Shown here: positions 62,758-64,000 of the stretch, piece by piece | Numbering within the stretch: the stretch's first letter is position 1 | Layout: every line of letters starts with the position of its first letter | Source: Amnibacterium setariae | Lineage (GTDB): Bacteria; Actinomycetota; Actinomycetes; Actinomycetales; Microbacteriaceae | Length of the DNA stretch: 64,000 nt | Assembly: GCF_003581425.1 (NCBI RefSeq) | Contig: NZ_QXTG01000001.1 | Span: 1,178,001-1,242,000 of the forward strand | Reading direction: 5' to 3' | The notes under the pieces: model-generated | Database searches by the model: none | Told to the model about the DNA's origin: nothing | What the model saw: the letters and a program-made list of their open reading frames with translations, nothing else | Program-made: the position numbers and the translations under genes

Positions 62758-64000
62758 ATGACGCCCCTGCTCGTGCGGCTGAAGCTGCGGCTGCTCGCGA
62801 ACCAGTTCCGGCGGAGCCCGTGGCAGGTCGTCGGCCTCGTGCTGGCGATCGTCTACGGCGGCGGCATCACCGCGATGCTCGTGGCGATGCTCGTGGCCCT
62901 CCGCTTCGCCGCGCTGCCGCTCGCGACGTCGGTGGTGGTCGGCGGCGGCTCGCTCGCGGTGCTGGCGTTCCTGATCGTGCCGGTGTTCGTCGGCGTCGAC
63001 GACACGCTCGACCCGCGGCGGTTCGCGCTCTTCGGGGTCGAGCGCACCCGGCTCGCGATCGCGCTCGCGGTCGCCGGCGTCGTCGGGGTGCCCGGGCTCG
63101 CCCTCGTGCTCGTCGCCTTCGCGACGGTCGCGACCTGGTCGCGGAACCCGGGCGCGGCCCTCGTCGCGCTCGTCTGCGTGCCGGTGATCGTGCTGACCTG
63201 CGTGCTCCTCTCCCGCATCGGCGCCGCGGGGGCCGGGCTGCTGCTGTCCACCCGGCGGTCGCGGGAGGCGCTCGCGGCGGTGTTCGTGGTCGCGGTCTCG
63301 CTGCTCGCGCCCCTCTTCGTGCTCCTCACCAACCTCGATCTCGGACGGCGCGCGCTGACCGGCATCGGCGCGGTCGTCGCGGTGCTCGGCTGGACGCCGC
63401 TCGGCGCGGCGTGGGCCGCCCCCGCGACCATCGCCGCGGGCAGCCCCGCCGGCGTCGCGCAGCTGGTCGTCGCCCTGGCGACCCTCGTCGTGCTCGCCCT
63501 CGTCTGGCGCGCGCTCGTCGGCACCGCACTCGTGTCGACCGGTCGCCAGGCGCGGCCGCAGACCGTCGCCGGCATCGGCTGGTTCGGCCGGCTGCCCGCG
63601 ACGCCGCGCGGCGCGATCGCCGCCCGCGCCACCTCGTACTGGGCGCGCGACGTCCGCTACCGGGTGAGCGCGATCAGCATCCCGGTCACGCCGATCGTCC
63701 TCGTCCTCGTGCTCGGCCTCGCGGGCGTGCCGGGGGACCGCCTCGCGCTGCTCCCGGTGCCGGTGATCGCGCTGTTCCTCGGCTGGGCCACGCACAACGA
63801 CATCGCCTACGACCACACGGCCATCTGGCTGCACGTCGCCGCCGGGGTCCGGGGCGTGGACGACCGGCTCGGCCGGCTCGCACCCGTCCTCGTCGTCGGG
63901 CTGCCCCTGCTCGTGATCGGCTCGTTCGTCAGCGCCGCGCTCGCCGGGAGCCTGCTGCTCGCCGCGCCCCTGATCGGCGTCTCCTGCGGCCTCGTCCTCG
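62758..64000 (+). CDS. ABC transporter membrane protein (partial, runs off window)
   Basis: ATG 62758 (GGGAG at 62742-62746) opens a frame without stop to the window end, 414 codons. It encodes a polytopic protein: MTPLLVRLKLRLLANQFRRS, then helices at ~22-45, 58-77, ~100-120, ~135-160, ~175-195 and more. Together with the preceding ATPase it looks like the permease half of an exporter. No family beyond that is clear. The 3' end is missing. Confidence 0.85.
   Translation, partial: MTPLLVRLKLRLLANQFRRSPWQVVGLVLAIVYGGGITAMLVAMLVALRFAALPLATSVVVGGGSLAVLAFLIVPVFVGVDDTLDPRRFALFGVERTRLAIALAVAGVVGVPGLALVLVAFATVATWSRNPGAALVALVCVPVIVLTCVLLSRIGAAGAGLLLSTRRSREALAAVFVVAVSLLAPLFVLLTNLDLGRRALTGIGAVVAVLGWTPLGAAWAAPATIAAGSPAGVAQLVVALATLVVLALVWRALVGTALVSTGRQARPQTVAGIGWFGRLPATPRGAIAARATSYWARDVRYRVSAISIPVTPIVLVLVLGLAGVPGDRLALLPVPVIALFLGWATHNDIAYDHTAIWLHVAAGVRGVDDRLGRLAPVLVVGLPLLVIGSFVSAALAGSLLLAAPLIGVSCGLVL

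Overview
The window is about 73% GC and gene-dense. It reads as a chromosomal segment of a Gram-positive actinobacterium, most likely a member of Microbacteriaceae. Support comes from the gene set (DUF3117, DUF3107, UPF0182, AdnAB, UvrD2, EfeUOB, succinylase-type DapD/DapE, TatB), the many GTG starts, and the way many genes begin directly at a transcription start. The family call is inference; no rRNA is present to confirm it. I see no phage, transposase, CRISPR array or conjugation gene.

Layout. 1-4.7 kb: end of an oligopeptide/amide-type ABC importer operon (binding-protein C-terminus, one permease, two ATPases) translationally coupled to an acetamidase/formamidase. 4.7-12 kb: GNAT acetyltransferase, TypA GTPase, then the reverse-strand iron-uptake operon efeU-efeO-efeB with a DtxR/IdeR-like box. 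12-24.5 kb: fdxA, gltA, an AbiEi-like protein with a nuclease-like C-terminus set between imperfect repeats, divergent dapD/dapE, a GT-C mannosyltransferase-like membrane protein, DUF3117, O-methyltransferase, TatB, a LysR regulator, Mrp, DUF1003, a PRC/MgtE_N/CBS protein and a stress protein. From memory this follows Mycobacterium tuberculosis Rv1165-Rv1234. 24.6-32.6 kb: mixed metabolic genes (Xaa-Pro aminopeptidase, APH-like kinase, alpha/beta hydrolase, EEP nuclease/phosphatase, PHP hydrolase, GNAT) and a secreted M6 metallopeptidase.

32.7-52.3 kb: DEAD-box helicase, ferritin-like protein, DUF3107, AdnA-AdnB recombination helicase-nuclease, an APH-like pseudokinase, NudC, UvrD2, an orphan cyclodehydratase/E1-like protein, a zincin, a PDZ-Lon protease, UPF0182 and initiator tRNA-fMet. 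From memory this parallels Rv3193c-Rv3211. 52.4-64 kb: SDR, nitrilase, aminotransferase, HtrA-type protease with a tiny membrane protein, amylosucrase-like GH13, EcsC, a Wzm/Wzt-type glycan exporter, and a second ABC system running off the window end.

Two themes stand out. First, 22 genes have a TANNNT-like hexamer (one begins with G) exactly 7-9 nt before the start codon, which implies leaderless mRNAs; one divergent pair shares an overlapping -10. Second, several members of otherwise conserved neighbourhoods have lost catalytic or metal-binding residues: the AdnA motor, the phosphotransferase beside it, the NudC zinc ribbon, the SDR, and the E1-like protein. Annotation rests on reading motifs by eye; no database search was run.
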